A stretch of 64,000 nt of DNA from Candidatus Hadersleviella danica (GTDB lineage Bacteria; Chloroflexota; Anaerolineae; Promineifilales; Promineifilaceae): contig JADJSZ010000024.1 of the NCBI GenBank assembly GCA_016711405.1, positions 1 to 64,000 on the forward strand, given 5' to 3'. The stretch's first letter is position 1; each line of letters starts with the position of its first letter. Shown one piece after another: positions 53,539-62,359 of this stretch. The position numbers were made by a program, and so were the translations under genes. The notes under the pieces were generated by a model, which worked only from the letters and a program-made list of their open reading frames with translations, made no database searches and was not told the DNA's origin.

Positions 53539-54276
53539 TCATTGCCCATTGTTCATTGAAAGGAATGCCACACGGCCGCCATAGGCTAGGCGCAGGTTTT
53601 CCTCGGTGAACACTTGGGCGACGGGGCCGCAGGCGATACAGCGCACATTGAGCAGAGCCACCCAATCGAAGTATTCGGGCACTGTTTGCAAATCGTGGTG
53701 GACGGCGATAACCGTTTTGTTTTGCGCCCGCAACTCCTTCAACAGGACGATAATCGCCCGTTCGGTGGTCGCATCTACGCCCTGAAACGGCTCATCCATG
53801 AAGTAGATTTGGGCATCTTGGACGAGGGCGCGGGCGAGGAAGGTGCGCTGTTGTTGGCCGCCCGAAAGTTGGCTGATTTGCCGCTGGGCAAAATCAACCA
53901 TGCCCACCTTGTCCAACGCCTCGAGGGCGAGCTGTTTGTCGGCGGCCGAGGGGCGGCGGAACCAGCCGAGAAGGCCGTACCGCCCCATCAACACCACGTC
54001 TAGCACACTGGTAGGGAAATCCCAGTCCACGCTCCCCCGCTGGGGCACGTAGCCGACGAGGTGGCGTTGTTCTTCATACGCTTTGCCATAGACGAGGACA
54101 TTGCCCGCCGCTGGGGGAATCAGCCCCAAAATCGCTTTGATGAGCGTCGTTTTGCCCGCTCCATTCGGCCCGACAATGGCCGTCAGGGTTCCTTCCGGTA
54201 CTGTAAAATCCACGTCCCACAGGACGGGTTTGGCGTGGTAGGCCACGGTTAGGTCGGTGACTTCGATGGGATTCAT
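53539..54276 (-). CDS. Metal ABC transporter ATP-binding protein
   Basis: 245 residues from ATG 54276 (MNPIEVTDLTVAYHAKPVLW); the longer frame upstream would translate GCGGATT repeats (residues SAIRNPKSAIQNP) and was rejected. Walker A VGPNGAGKTTLI, signature LSGGQQQRTFLARAL, Walker B IYFMDEPFQGVD and the H-loop VIAVHHDLQT are complete. It energises uptake of Mn/Zn with the two permeases downstream. The C-terminal residues lie in an intergenic array. Confidence 0.93.
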   Translation of the reverse strand: MNPIEVTDLTVAYHAKPVLWDVDFTVPEGTLTAIVGPNGAGKTTLIKAILGLIPPAAGNVLVYGKAYEEQRHLVGYVPQRGSVDWDFPTSVLDVVLMGRYGLLGWFRRPSAADKQLALEALDKVGMVDFAQRQISQLSGGQQQRTFLARALVQDAQIYFMDEPFQGVDATTERAIIVLLKELRAQNKTVIAVHHDLQTVPEYFDWVALLNVRCIACGPVAQVFTEENLRLAYGGRVAFLSMNNGQ

Positions 54277-54348
54277 GGGATTTTGGATTGCGGATTTTGG
54301 ATTGCGGATTGCGGAGCTTTCCACTCAGCACTCAGCACTCAGCACTTT
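54277..54348. repeat. GCGGATT and CTCAGCA heptamers
   Basis: GGATTGC/GGATTTT units, then ACTCAGC units, between the binding-protein and ATPase genes of one operon. Confidence 0.75.
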
Positions 54349-55290
54349 CTACTCGCCTAGCAACGCGCCGACAATCGTATCTATATTGTGGCGCACCATG
54401 CCGAGGTAGGTGCCTTCGGCCGTGCCTGCGTCGCCCATTGCGTCGGAGAAGAGGGAGCCGCCGATGACGACTTCCCAGCCACGGTCGCGCACGGCCGCTT
54501 GCACCGCCTCAATCGTCCGCACGGGCACGGAGGATTCGACGAAGATGGCGCGAATTTCGTTTTCGGCGATGTAGGTGGCCAGATTTTGGACATCGGCCGT
54601 GCTCGCCTCGGCATCGGTGCTGATGCCTTGCAAGCCGCGCACCTCGAAACCGTAGGCACGGCCAAAATAGCTAAACGCATCGTGGGCGGTAATGAGGATG
54701 CGTTGCTCGGCGGGGAGCCTGTCCGCTTGGGCTTGGACATAGGCGTGCAGTTCGTCGAGTTGTTGGAGGTAAGCGGCCGTGTTGGCCTCGTAATCGGCAC
54801 GGTTGGCGGGGTCTTGGGCAATGAGCGTATCGCGCACCACCAACACCGCCTCGCGCCATAAAGTCACATCAAACCAGATGTGCGGGTCGTGTTCATCCAC
54901 ATAAGCGGGCGAAGCGAGCAAGCGACTGGGGTCTATGCCACTGGCCACGGCCACGGCGGGCTTGTTTTGGCCGATTTGCTCCAACACATCCTCGAGTTTG
55001 GCTTCTAAAAAGAGGCCATTGTAGAAAATGATGTCGGCGTTTTGCAGTTTGTCCACATCGCTGGCACTGGCTACGTAGAGGTGGGGGTCTGTACCCGGCC
55101 CCATCAGCCCGACCACTTGCACATGTTCGCCGCCCACAATTTGGGCAATGTCGGTAATCTGGCCGATGGTGGTGACGATGGTGAGACGGCCGTCTTCTGC
55201 GGGGGCGGGCGCGGCCGAACTACTCTCCCCCGCACACCCTGCCAAGGCGAGGGTGAGGGTTAAAAGGATAAGGGTTAAGGTTTTGGACAT
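54349..55290 (-). CDS. Manganese/zinc ABC solute-binding lipoprotein (cluster A-I)
   Basis: 313 residues from ATG 55290, which follows GGAGAA. Lipobox LALAGC. The family 9 metal-binding fold has the His ligands in GPGTDPHLYVAS and DEHDPHIWFD, the Glu in IFVESSVPV and the Asp in LFSDAMGD. The lack of a His-rich loop favours Mn (or a mixed role) over Zn. The fold is helped by a long backbone helix (VRDTLIAQDPANRADYEANT). First gene of a four-gene operon under the promoter at 55366 and the operator at 55351. Confidence 0.9.
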   Translation of the reverse strand: MSKTLTLILLTLTLALAGCAGESSSAAPAPAEDGRLTIVTTIGQITDIAQIVGGEHVQVVGLMGPGTDPHLYVASASDVDKLQNADIIFYNGLFLEAKLEDVLEQIGQNKPAVAVASGIDPSRLLASPAYVDEHDPHIWFDVTLWREAVLVVRDTLIAQDPANRADYEANTAAYLQQLDELHAYVQAQADRLPAEQRILITAHDAFSYFGRAYGFEVRGLQGISTDAEASTADVQNLATYIAENEIRAIFVESSVPVRTIEAVQAAVRDRGWEVVIGGSLFSDAMGDAGTAEGTYLGMVRHNIDTIVGALLGE

Positions 55291-55350
55291 TGTTGGTTCT
55301 CCGAAGCACGTTGAGCGAAAAGCAATCAGGTTTATTTTTCGCCTTAATTT

Positions 55351-55366
55351 TTTAGGTATGCCTAAA
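55351..55366 (-). promoter_or_regulatory. DtxR/MntR-like operator
   Basis: TTTAGGTATGCCTAAA has perfect 6-base arms around four central bases and resembles known MntR/DtxR-family boxes. It touches the -10 box and covers the likely start of transcription, a position for repression by metal-loaded repressor. No free MntR gene lies in the window. Confidence 0.8.
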
Positions 55367-55393
55367 TTATAGCTTGGGCGCAACGAATGTCAA
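55366..55393 (-). promoter_or_regulatory. Consensus sigma-70 promoter of the metal ABC operon
   Basis: TTGACA (55388-55393), 16-base spacer, TATAAT (55366-55371), read on the minus strand. Both hexamers are exact consensus, implying strong expression when not repressed. Confidence 0.9.
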
Positions 55394-55447
55394 TTGGGTA
55401 GAATGAACAAAAAGCTGAACGGCGAACCCCGGATGGACGAACAACCT

Positions 55448-55560
55448 GTCAGTAAATTCTTTTTCAACGCAAAGTCGCCAAGAAGCGAAGGCGCAAAGGG
55501 TGTTGTTGAATCGAGAAACTTCTTTGCGTCTTTGCCCCTTCGCGACTTTGCGTTAAATCT
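55448..55560. repeat. Opposed CGCAAAGT-type octamer arrays
   Basis: AACGCAAAGTCGCCAAGAAG on the left and CCTTCGCGACTTTGCGTT on the right pair over more than 25 bases, with a spacer of about 35. Units are mostly 8 bases. Confidence 0.75.
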
Positions 55561-55632
55561 CTTAACAACTTGTTCGTACACCCCGAACCCCTTGCCTAGC
55601 GACACCCCCTTTTTTCCTCTATAATGCGCACC

Positions 55633-56859
55633 ATGCCGATAGCCGATTTAGACAGCATCCACAGTTACCTCTCGCACATGCGGCACGAACTTCGCACGCC
55701 GCTCAATGCCATCATTGGGTATGGCGAGATGTTGCTGGAAGATTGCGCCATAGACGACCCCGAGGGATTTGCGCCCGACCTCAACCACATCCTCAATGCG
55801 GGCAACCGCCTGCTCGGCCTTGTGAACCAGATTTTGGACCCCGCCCAAATCACGGCCGATAACCAGCCCAGCCTGCAAGCGTATGGCCAGCAAATCCACT
55901 ACCAACTGCGCGACCCGCTCAATGTGGTGTTGGCCTATGCCGAAATGTTGCTGGAAAAGGGGCAACAGGTGCAATACGAAGCATTTGTGGCTGATTTGGG
56001 GAAGATAGACACGGCCGCCCAACGCCTGCTCTACCTGATGGAGCAGATGTACGCCACCACCCAAAACCCCCTCGCACTGGAGAATTTGCCCACGGCCGAC
56101 CTTGCCCCTGCCCACGCCCAAGTGGATGAGCCAAGAGCCGCCCAACGTGCCTTAACTGGTTATATTTTGGTGGCGGACGATAACGCCCAAAATGTGGAAA
56201 TTCTGACTCGCCGCTTGCACCGGGATGGGCACAGCACCCTGACGGCCGTCAACGGCCGTGAACTGCTCGATTTGCTCCCCGCCCACAGCGTAGACCTCAT
56301 TTTGCTGGACATTATGATGCCCGAAATGAACGGCTACGATGTGCTTCTCGCCCTGCGCCAAGATGAGCGCTGGCGCGATTTGCCCGTCATTTGCCTCTCC
56401 GCCCTCGACGACGATGCCAGTTATTTACGAGCCATCGAACTGGGGGCACAAGACTTTTTGCCCAAACCGTGCGACCCGCTCCTGTTGCAAGCCCGCATTG
56501 GTGCGTCGCTGGAAATTAAAAAGCGGCGCGACCAAGAGGTGGCGTATCGGCAGGCGGTGGATGTGTTGACGGCCGCCGCCGCCGCGTGCGAGACGGGCAC
56601 GTTTGAGCCGCACAGCCTGACCCAATTGGCTGGGCGCGGGGATGAACTCGGCCGTTTGGCGCGGGTGTTCCAGCAAATGGCGGCCGAAGTCCAAGCCCGC
56701 GAGGCGCGGCTTCGCCAAGAGGTGCGCGAGCTTCGCATTGAGATTGACCGCCAAAAAGAGGCCACCAGCGTCGCCCAAATTGTGGAGACGGAATACTTCC
56801 AGCAACTCCAACGCCAAGCCCGCGAACTGCGCCAATCCTTCCAGCAAACTGGGGAATAA
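55633..56859 (+). CDS. Receiver protein with duplicated HisKA-like modules and no ATPase domain
   Basis: 408 residues from ATG 55633; an ATG at 55624 overlaps the -10 box TATAAT (55620-55625), 7 bases upstream. An H-box at MRHELRTPLNAIIGYGEML (about 15-33) is followed by a second copy YQLRDPLNVVLAYAEML (about 90-107) that lacks the His. A receiver domain (YILVADDNAQNVEILTRRL, phospho-Asp in LILLDIMMPEMNG, Lys in FLPKPCDP) spans about 175-295, and a HAMP/coiled-coil-like tail follows. There is no HATPase, so it cannot autophosphorylate. The MinD-like gene follows 95 bases later, probably as partner. Confidence 0.8.
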   Translation: MPIADLDSIHSYLSHMRHELRTPLNAIIGYGEMLLEDCAIDDPEGFAPDLNHILNAGNRLLGLVNQILDPAQITADNQPSLQAYGQQIHYQLRDPLNVVLAYAEMLLEKGQQVQYEAFVADLGKIDTAAQRLLYLMEQMYATTQNPLALENLPTADLAPAHAQVDEPRAAQRALTGYILVADDNAQNVEILTRRLHRDGHSTLTAVNGRELLDLLPAHSVDLILLDIMMPEMNGYDVLLALRQDERWRDLPVICLSALDDDASYLRAIELGAQDFLPKPCDPLLLQARIGASLEIKKRRDQEVAYRQAVDVLTAAAAACETGTFEPHSLTQLAGRGDELGRLARVFQQMAAEVQAREARLRQEVRELRIEIDRQKEATSVAQIVETEYFQQLQRQARELRQSFQQTGE

Positions 56860-56878
56860 CGATTAGCCCCCCTGAGCC

Positions 56879-56903
56879 GGGCAACCACAAGGGTTGCCCC
56901 TCC
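56879..56903. mobile_element. Fragment of the MITE-like family
   Basis: GGGCAACCACAAGGGTTGCC, one of the two internal palindromes, with no inverted ends. Confidence 0.55.
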
Positions 56904-56904
56904 C

Positions 56905-56950
56905 CAACTTTCCACTCAACACTCAGCACTCAGCACTTTTCACTCCTCTC
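56905..56950. repeat. CTCAGCA heptamers before the MinD-like gene
   Basis: Three or four ACTCAGC-type units and CT-rich text reach to within a few bases of ATG 56954. Confidence 0.7.
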
Positions 56951-56953
56951 CCT

Positions 56954-57721
56954 ATGACCCACATCATCTCCCTCCATTCCTTTCGCGGCGGCACTGGCAA
57001 ATCCAACCTCGCGGCTAATTTGGCCACCGTTTTCACGGCCGCTGGTCGGCGCGTGGGCATCATAGATACCGATATTCAATCGCCGGGCATCCACATCCTC
57101 TTCGGTCTCAACAGCGAAACCATTCGCCATTCGCTCAACGATTATTTGTGGGGCAAATGTGCCATCGAAGCGGCGGCGCACGATGTCACGGCCGCCATGA
57201 ACCTTGGCCCCGACGCGGGGCAAGCGTATCTCATCCCCGCCAGTATGCACCCCGGCGAAATCGCCCGCATTTTGCGCGATGGCTACAACGTCGGTCTCCT
57301 ATCGGATGGCATTCGCCAAGCGATTATAGATTTGCAACTCGATGTGTTGCTCATTGACACCCATCCCGGCCTGAGCGAAGAGACCTTGCTGGCCGTGGCC
57401 ATTGCCAACACCCTGCTGGTGGTCATGCGCCCCGACGAGCAAGATGTGGAAGGCACAGGCGTGGCCGTGCAAGTGGCGCGGCGGCTCGATGTTTCGCGCT
57501 TGTGGATTGTGGTGAATAAGTGCCCGGCCGCGTTTGATGAGGGGCAGGTGCGCCAGCAGGTGGAAAAGGCGTATGACAGCCATGTGGCGGCCATTTTGCC
57601 CCATGCGGATGAGTTTATGACGTTGGCCAGCAAGGGGCTGTTTGTGCAGGAGTACCCTGACCATGTGGTCAGTCAGCGGATGCGCCAACTGGGGCACGAG
57701 TTGATGATGAGCGGCCGTTGA
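56954..57721 (+). CDS. MinD/ParA-like ATPase with altered signature lysine
   Basis: 255 residues from ATG 56954 (MTHIISLHSFRGGTGKSNLA). The deviant Walker A motif is RGGTGKSN: the second Lys is kept but the signature Lys of KGGxGKT is Arg. Switch I (IIDTDIQSPGIH) and switch II (LLIDTHPGLSEE) are normal, as is a nucleotide-specific NKCP. No amphipathic membrane-targeting tail of MinD is apparent; it ends GHELMMSGR. Pairing with a receiver protein recalls systems that place or time cellular machinery (pili, chemosensory arrays). The partner gene lies immediately upstream. Confidence 0.83.
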   Translation: MTHIISLHSFRGGTGKSNLAANLATVFTAAGRRVGIIDTDIQSPGIHILFGLNSETIRHSLNDYLWGKCAIEAAAHDVTAAMNLGPDAGQAYLIPASMHPGEIARILRDGYNVGLLSDGIRQAIIDLQLDVLLIDTHPGLSEETLLAVAIANTLLVVMRPDEQDVEGTGVAVQVARRLDVSRLWIVVNKCPAAFDEGQVRQQVEKAYDSHVAAILPHADEFMTLASKGLFVQEYPDHVVSQRMRQLGHELMMSGR

Positions 57722-57754
57722 TGAACTGAGTGGCTACGAAAACTTATTTAACCG

Positions 57755-57822
57755 CGGAGAGCGCGGAGGGCGCAGAGCTTCTCGGATGCTTCTTCCTCCG
57801 CGTTCTCTGCGCCCTCCGCGAT
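57755..57822. repeat. Opposed GCGGAGGGCGCAGAG octamer arrays
   Basis: CGCGGAGGGCGCAGAG pairs perfectly with CTCTGCGCCCTCCGCG across about 25 bases. It lies between two convergent genes and may serve as terminator. Confidence 0.8.
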
Positions 57823-57829
57823 TAGAAGC

Positions 57830-59507
57830 CTAGCCCCCCCCAAATGTCGGCAAGCCCAAATCCACCATCGGCTGGCCCGCCAGAAAAGCGCGTAGGGCGG
57901 CACGGGTCGCGTCCCGGTCGTCCCACGGGTACTCTGTCCCCTCAAAATTCATGGATTGCTCGTGCCCTTTGCCGCACACAATCACCACATCTTGGGGGCG
58001 GGCAAGGGTGAGGGCAAAATAAATCGCCTCGCCTCGGTCGGGCACCCGCCAAAAGGTGTCCCCCTCACGGCCGCCCTTCAGCCGACACCCCCCCGCCATC
58101 ATCTCCAAAATATCGGCCAGCTTTTCCGTGCGCGGGTCTTCGGCCGTTAGCACCGTTATATCGGCATAGACGGCCGAAATTTCGGCCATCATGCGCCGCT
58201 TTTCCACATCGCGCTTGCCCGCACTGCCAAACACGGCAATGATTTTGCCGTTTTGGGCGGCGACCATCGGCCGTGTCGCCTTGAGAGCCTTTTCCAGCGC
58301 ATTGGGGGTGTGGGCAAAATCCACCATCGCCAAAAAGTTTTGCCCCTCGTCCAGCCGCTCCATACGGCCGCTGACGGCCGTCACCCGCCCCAACCCCGCC
58401 TCAATCGTGGCCACATCCAGCCCCAAAGCGACGGCCGCCGCACCAGCCGCCAACATGTTGTAGACATTAAATTCGCCCACCAGCGCGGAGCGCAGGATTG
58501 CGGATTGCGGATTGCGGATTGCGGATTGCTCCTCCGCTCCTCCGCTCCTCTGCTTCTCTGCCCCTCTGCCCCCCTGCTCCCCCTGCAATTTCCAACATAA
58601 ACTGTGTTTCACGTGCCCCATACTCAGGCCGCACGGCCAGCACATGCGCGGGTTGGTAGATGGCGTAGTGGAGTTGGTTGGCAAGGGGCACGGCCGTCAG
58701 CGAGGCAAACGACTGGTCATCTTTGTTCAGCACAAGGGCGCGGAGGGTGGGGGCGAGGTCGTGTTCGGCCGCTTGGGTCACCATCTCGAACAGGCGGCGT
58801 TTGGCGGCCAAATACCCCTCATAACTGCCGTGGTAATCCAAATGTTCATGGGTGATGTTGGTCACGACGGCCACGTTGTAATCCACGGCCGTCACCCGAT
58901 GTTGTGCCAGCCCGTGCGAAGTCGTTTCCAGCACGCAATGGGTCAGCCCCGCCTCGGCCATTTGGTGCAAATACCGTTGCACCTCGGGCGCTTCGGGGGT
59001 GGAGACGTGCAAGCCTGTTGGCTCTTCGCGGTCGCCCATCACCGCCTTGATGGTCGAAATCATGCCCGTTTTGTGCCCAGCGGCGACTAAAATCTCGTAG
59101 AGCAGGGTGCTGGTGGTCGTTTTGCCATCCGTGCCCGTCACGCCAATCACTGTCATGCGTTCGCTGGGGAAATCGTAATAGGCGGCCGAGAGCCACGCCA
59201 AAGCCTCGGCCGTGTCTTCGACCAGCAAATAGCCCACCTCGGGCGGAATGGTCAGGCCGAGTTCGGCCGACGGCCGTTGTGCCAAAATCAGGCTCGCTCC
59301 CCGCGCAATCGCATCCGCAATATAGGGATGGCCGTCTGTGCCTGTGCGCACGCGGGCGACAAAGCAATCCCCTGCTTGCACCTCGCCCGAATGTTCGGTA
59401 AAGCGGCCGATGGCCACGTTCGGCCCTGTGTATACAGGTGGTTGGGCATAGCTGGTGCCCGCCACCCGCCGTTGCCATTTTGTTAAGAGTGTTGTGATAG
59501 GGTACAT
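57830..59507 (-). CDS. murE: UDP-MurNAc-tripeptide ligase MurE, with repeat insertion and frameshift
   Basis: Start at ATG 59507 (MYPITTLLTKWQRRVAG). The three Mur ligase domains are present: the UDP-binding N-domain, ATP loop VIGVTGTDGKTTTS, central domain (ETTSHGLAQHR, NITHEHLDYHGSYE), and the C-domain with EDPRTEKL and KGHEQSM. It adds the third amino acid to the peptidoglycan precursor. Between FMLEI and ALVGEFNVYNMLAA about 100 bases of intergenic-type repeats (58488-58587) interrupt the gene. The frame is shifted by one base across them. If the insert were kept in frame it would add a low-complexity loop (AIRNPQSAIRNP). Whether this allele is functional is uncertain; the two parts otherwise look intact. 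Confidence 0.88.
58488..58587. repeat. Heptamer/octamer array inserted in murE
   Basis: Five GCGGATT heptamers (58494-58529) followed by seven or so CTCCTCCG/CCCTCTGC octamers. The arrangement is nearly the same as the block upstream of menA at 25760-25840. Confidence 0.85.
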
Positions 59508-59590
59508 TTGGAATTGTGAATGGTGAATGGTGAATGGTGAATGATTATCCGCATTCCGCATTCCGCATTCCACATTCCGCATTTTTTTGA
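59508..59590. repeat. GTGAATG and ATTCCGC heptamer blocks between divergent genes
   Basis: Four GTGAATG units on the murE side and five ATTCCGC/ATTCCAC units on the other. The 83-base gap holds nothing else, so both divergent promoters must lie in repeats or in the genes. Confidence 0.8.
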
Positions 59591-59591
59591 G

Positions 59592-60065
59592 ATGGATATG
59601 CCCATGATGAGTGCTGATGACGATGAATTAGAAGAGAATGGCTGGTTGGAGGATGAGGAGTTGGAAACGGCCGTGGTGCTGGCTGAGGAGGTCTTGCCCG
59701 AGAAGGTCACGGCCGCGCTCCCCCGCCCCGAACGGCTTGATTTGAGCCACTACCAACAACTCATTAAGCGGTTTGTGGTCTGCGGCCGTTGCGGCTCTTT
59801 CCTCACGGGCTACCGCGTTTTACATGGGGTCAACTCGTTGGAGATGGCCGCTCGCGCCAGCCAAACGAGCCAAGAAGGGTGGCTGACGCTGGTCTGGGAC
59901 GGCCGTACCCGCCAACTCATCGGCCAATCGTTCGGGGTATACCCAGAAACCGACCTCTACTATTTCGACATCTGTTGCCCCGAGTGCCAACGCCGCATCC
60001 TCTACACCGAACAAGCCCCCGGCGAACCCGCCCTAACGTTTCAGGTGGATTTAAAGCTGAAATAA
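59592..60065 (+). CDS. Acidic zinc-ribbon protein of unknown function
   Basis: 157 residues from ATG 59592 (MDMPMMSADDDELEENGW). The first 45 residues are strongly acidic. VVCGRCGSFLTGYR and later FDICCPECQRRILY provide two CxxC pairs about 75 residues apart, consistent with one zinc ribbon. No known family was recognised. It diverges from murE and is preceded only by repeats; an upstream in-frame ATG would translate them. Confidence 0.6.
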   Translation: MDMPMMSADDDELEENGWLEDEELETAVVLAEEVLPEKVTAALPRPERLDLSHYQQLIKRFVVCGRCGSFLTGYRVLHGVNSLEMAARASQTSQEGWLTLVWDGRTRQLIGQSFGVYPETDLYYFDICCPECQRRILYTEQAPGEPALTFQVDLKLK

Positions 60066-60150
60066 GAGAGCAAGGGAGTAAGAGAGTAAGAGCTTTCCCT
60101 TTCTCCCCTGCTCCTCTGCCCCCTCACTCCCCTAAGTATTCCCCCACCCG
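60066..60150. repeat. AGAGTAAG and CTCCCCTG octamers
   Basis: AGAGAGCAAGGGAGTAAGAG-type units followed by CTCCTCTGCCCC text. The remaining 210 bases up to the next gene show no clear feature. Confidence 0.6.
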
Positions 60151-60363
60151 CTCCCCCTTTTCATTCACTATCTGCTAAACTTGTAATCGCTCACAGGAAC
60201 CATCACGAGCAGAATTTGTGTGTCTATCGTCGTACCCCTTTTAACTTCACCCCATTATTCGCTATTTCCTACAGGAAAAATGGGTACAAATATGGAATGG
60301 ATAACTTGTGTTGGCTAACTCATTAGAGATTAGGCAAGTTGTTGTCGTTGCCTTGGTAGGTTT

Positions 60364-62250
60364 ATGATGAAGCGTTCTCGTCAACCAATTTGGATGCGCC
60401 TCTCGGCTATTTTTGCTTTTACGACCTTATTTGCAGGTCTGTTTGTGTATGCCGCTACCCCTAGCACGGCCGTGGTTTCGGCCGCGCAGGCTCCCGCCAA
60501 CCCCGAGCTGGCCGCCCTGCAAGTCCTCCCCACGGTTCGCTTTGCGGCCGCCACGGCCACCGTCGGCGAGGCCGATGGAACCGTCACCCTCAACATCCTC
60601 ATTAGCGCCGCCCCCCTCATCACCCGCCCCGTCACCGTCACCTACACCACGGTAGATGGCTCCGCCACGGCCGGCCTAGATTACGGAGCCGCCAGCGGAA
60701 CCGTCACCTTTGCCAATGGCCAACCCACCGCCCGCACCATTGTCATCACCATTCTTAACGATGCTCTGCCTGAGGCCAACGAAACCTTCTCCGTGGTCTT
60801 GCAAAGCCCCCAAAACGCCACCCTTGCCACACCCAGCATCGCCAGCGTTACCATTCAGAGCGACGATGCATCCGCCACACCCACAGGTGGAGCCGCCACC
60901 CCCGTTTACTCTGATATCTACGAAAACAACAATGACATTACGACGGCCACCACATTGCCCGTCAACAACACCTCATTTTGTACCACTCCCAATGCCACCC
61001 TCTGGCCCGTCGGCGACATAGATTTTTACCGTTTCTGGGCTAAAGCAGGCGCAGAATACGAAGTCCAAACCAAAAATTTAGCCTTGGGTTTAGATACCAT
61101 GATGTCCTTATATGGGGTGCAAGGGCAATATCTGGCCGATAACGACGACTCCAACCAATCCCGCGCCTCCTATATCAGCTTCATCCCGGCCGAGACGGGC
61201 TACCACTACGTCTCCATCATCAACAAAGACGCTTCCGACCCCGCCAACAAAACCTATTGTGTCGAGGTAACGGAAACAGTTTTGCCCACCAGCACCCCAG
61301 CCCCCACGCATACTCCTCAACCCACGGCCACCTTAGTCCAAGGGGTGGATATTTGCGAATCCAACAACCATTTTGACGAAGCGTGTACGATTGGCACAGG
61401 CGATCTGACCACCTTTAACTTTGTCCCTGTGTCTGGGCCGGGGCCAGATAACGATTTCTTCCGTTTGTGGGTCAAGGTCGGTTGGTTCTACACCTGCGAA
61501 ACGCTCAATTTATCGAGTGTGAATGACACCAATGTGATTATTTACGACCAAAATCGCAATGGGCTGGCAGGGAATGATGACAAAGCCTCGGACGATTTGG
61601 GCAGTAAAGTGACCTATTACGCCACTTACACAGGCTGGCTTTTCGTGCTGGTTGGCCCTTATGCCATCCCCAATTATGATGAGTCGCCCCAATATACCTA
61701 TGATTTGATGTGTGATGGCATTGCGGCTACCCCCACGCCCACCCCACGGCCGACAACCGTCTTTACAGGTGGTGGCGGCGGCGGCACTTTGCCCCGCACC
61801 CCTACCCCCACCCCCACCCCCGAGGGCGAACCAACCGAGGCCGTGCCCACGCCCGATATTATTGCCACCGTCAATTTCTTGCTCTCCCCCACCCCCACGC
61901 CCCCCTCCATTGTGCAGATTGTGCCCCTGCCCACCGCCACCCCCCTCGCCCCTGTGGGTGGCAACACCACCGATTTAACGGTCATTTTGTACTATGACCA
62001 AAACAGCAATTTCACCCCCGAACTCGACGAAGGGATAATGGATATGGCCGTCTCGGTCTTTGATGGTGTCAGCGGTCAACTGCTTTCGTTTGGTTACACC
62101 AACGAAGCAGGCTTGTTGCGCTTCACCATTGCCGCGCCCTCCAACATTTTGCGCGTATCAGTGCCATTCCTCGGCTTTAACCAAACCGTGGTGGCAGGCA
62201 CGCCCGAAGTGCGCCTGCGCGTCGTTCCCCAAGTTGCTTCGGGCAATTAA
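60364..62250 (+). CDS. Secreted Calx-beta / PPC-domain surface protein
   Basis: 628 residues. A signal peptide (IFAFTTLFAGLFVYAA) is followed by a Calx-beta domain at about 50-165 (TVGEADGTVTLNILISAAP, TVDGSATAGLDYGAASGTV). Two bacterial pre-peptidase-like domains come next (DIDFYRFWAKAGAEYEVQT and DNDFFRLWVKVGWFYTC), then TPTPTPRP linkers, and an SdrD-B-like domain near the end (LTVILYYDQNSNFTPELDEG). These are calcium-binding or adhesive modules without catalytic residues. There is no C-terminal anchor, so it is probably shed or bound non-covalently. The leader before ATG 60364 is about 200 bases. Confidence 0.8.
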   Translation: MMKRSRQPIWMRLSAIFAFTTLFAGLFVYAATPSTAVVSAAQAPANPELAALQVLPTVRFAAATATVGEADGTVTLNILISAAPLITRPVTVTYTTVDGSATAGLDYGAASGTVTFANGQPTARTIVITILNDALPEANETFSVVLQSPQNATLATPSIASVTIQSDDASATPTGGAATPVYSDIYENNNDITTATTLPVNNTSFCTTPNATLWPVGDIDFYRFWAKAGAEYEVQTKNLALGLDTMMSLYGVQGQYLADNDDSNQSRASYISFIPAETGYHYVSIINKDASDPANKTYCVEVTETVLPTSTPAPTHTPQPTATLVQGVDICESNNHFDEACTIGTGDLTTFNFVPVSGPGPDNDFFRLWVKVGWFYTCETLNLSSVNDTNVIIYDQNRNGLAGNDDKASDDLGSKVTYYATYTGWLFVLVGPYAIPNYDESPQYTYDLMCDGIAATPTPTPRPTTVFTGGGGGGTLPRTPTPTPTPEGEPTEAVPTPDIIATVNFLLSPTPTPPSIVQIVPLPTATPLAPVGGNTTDLTVILYYDQNSNFTPELDEGIMDMAVSVFDGVSGQLLSFGYTNEAGLLRFTIAAPSNILRVSVPFLGFNQTVVAGTPEVRLRVVPQVASGN

Positions 62251-62254
62251 CCTA

Positions 62255-62345
62255 AAGAGATAGAGGGTAGAGATAGAGATAGAGGGAACAGTGGTTCGCC
62301 AATCAACTAGGGATTCCTCTATCTCTATCTCCCGTCTCTATCTCC
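62255..62345. repeat. Opposed GATAGA arrays
   Basis: GATAGAGGGTAGAGATAGAG faces CTCTATCTCTATCTCC across about 35 bases, in the gap between two plus-strand genes. Confidence 0.75.
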
Positions 62346-62359
62346 TTTGTGAGATGTGA

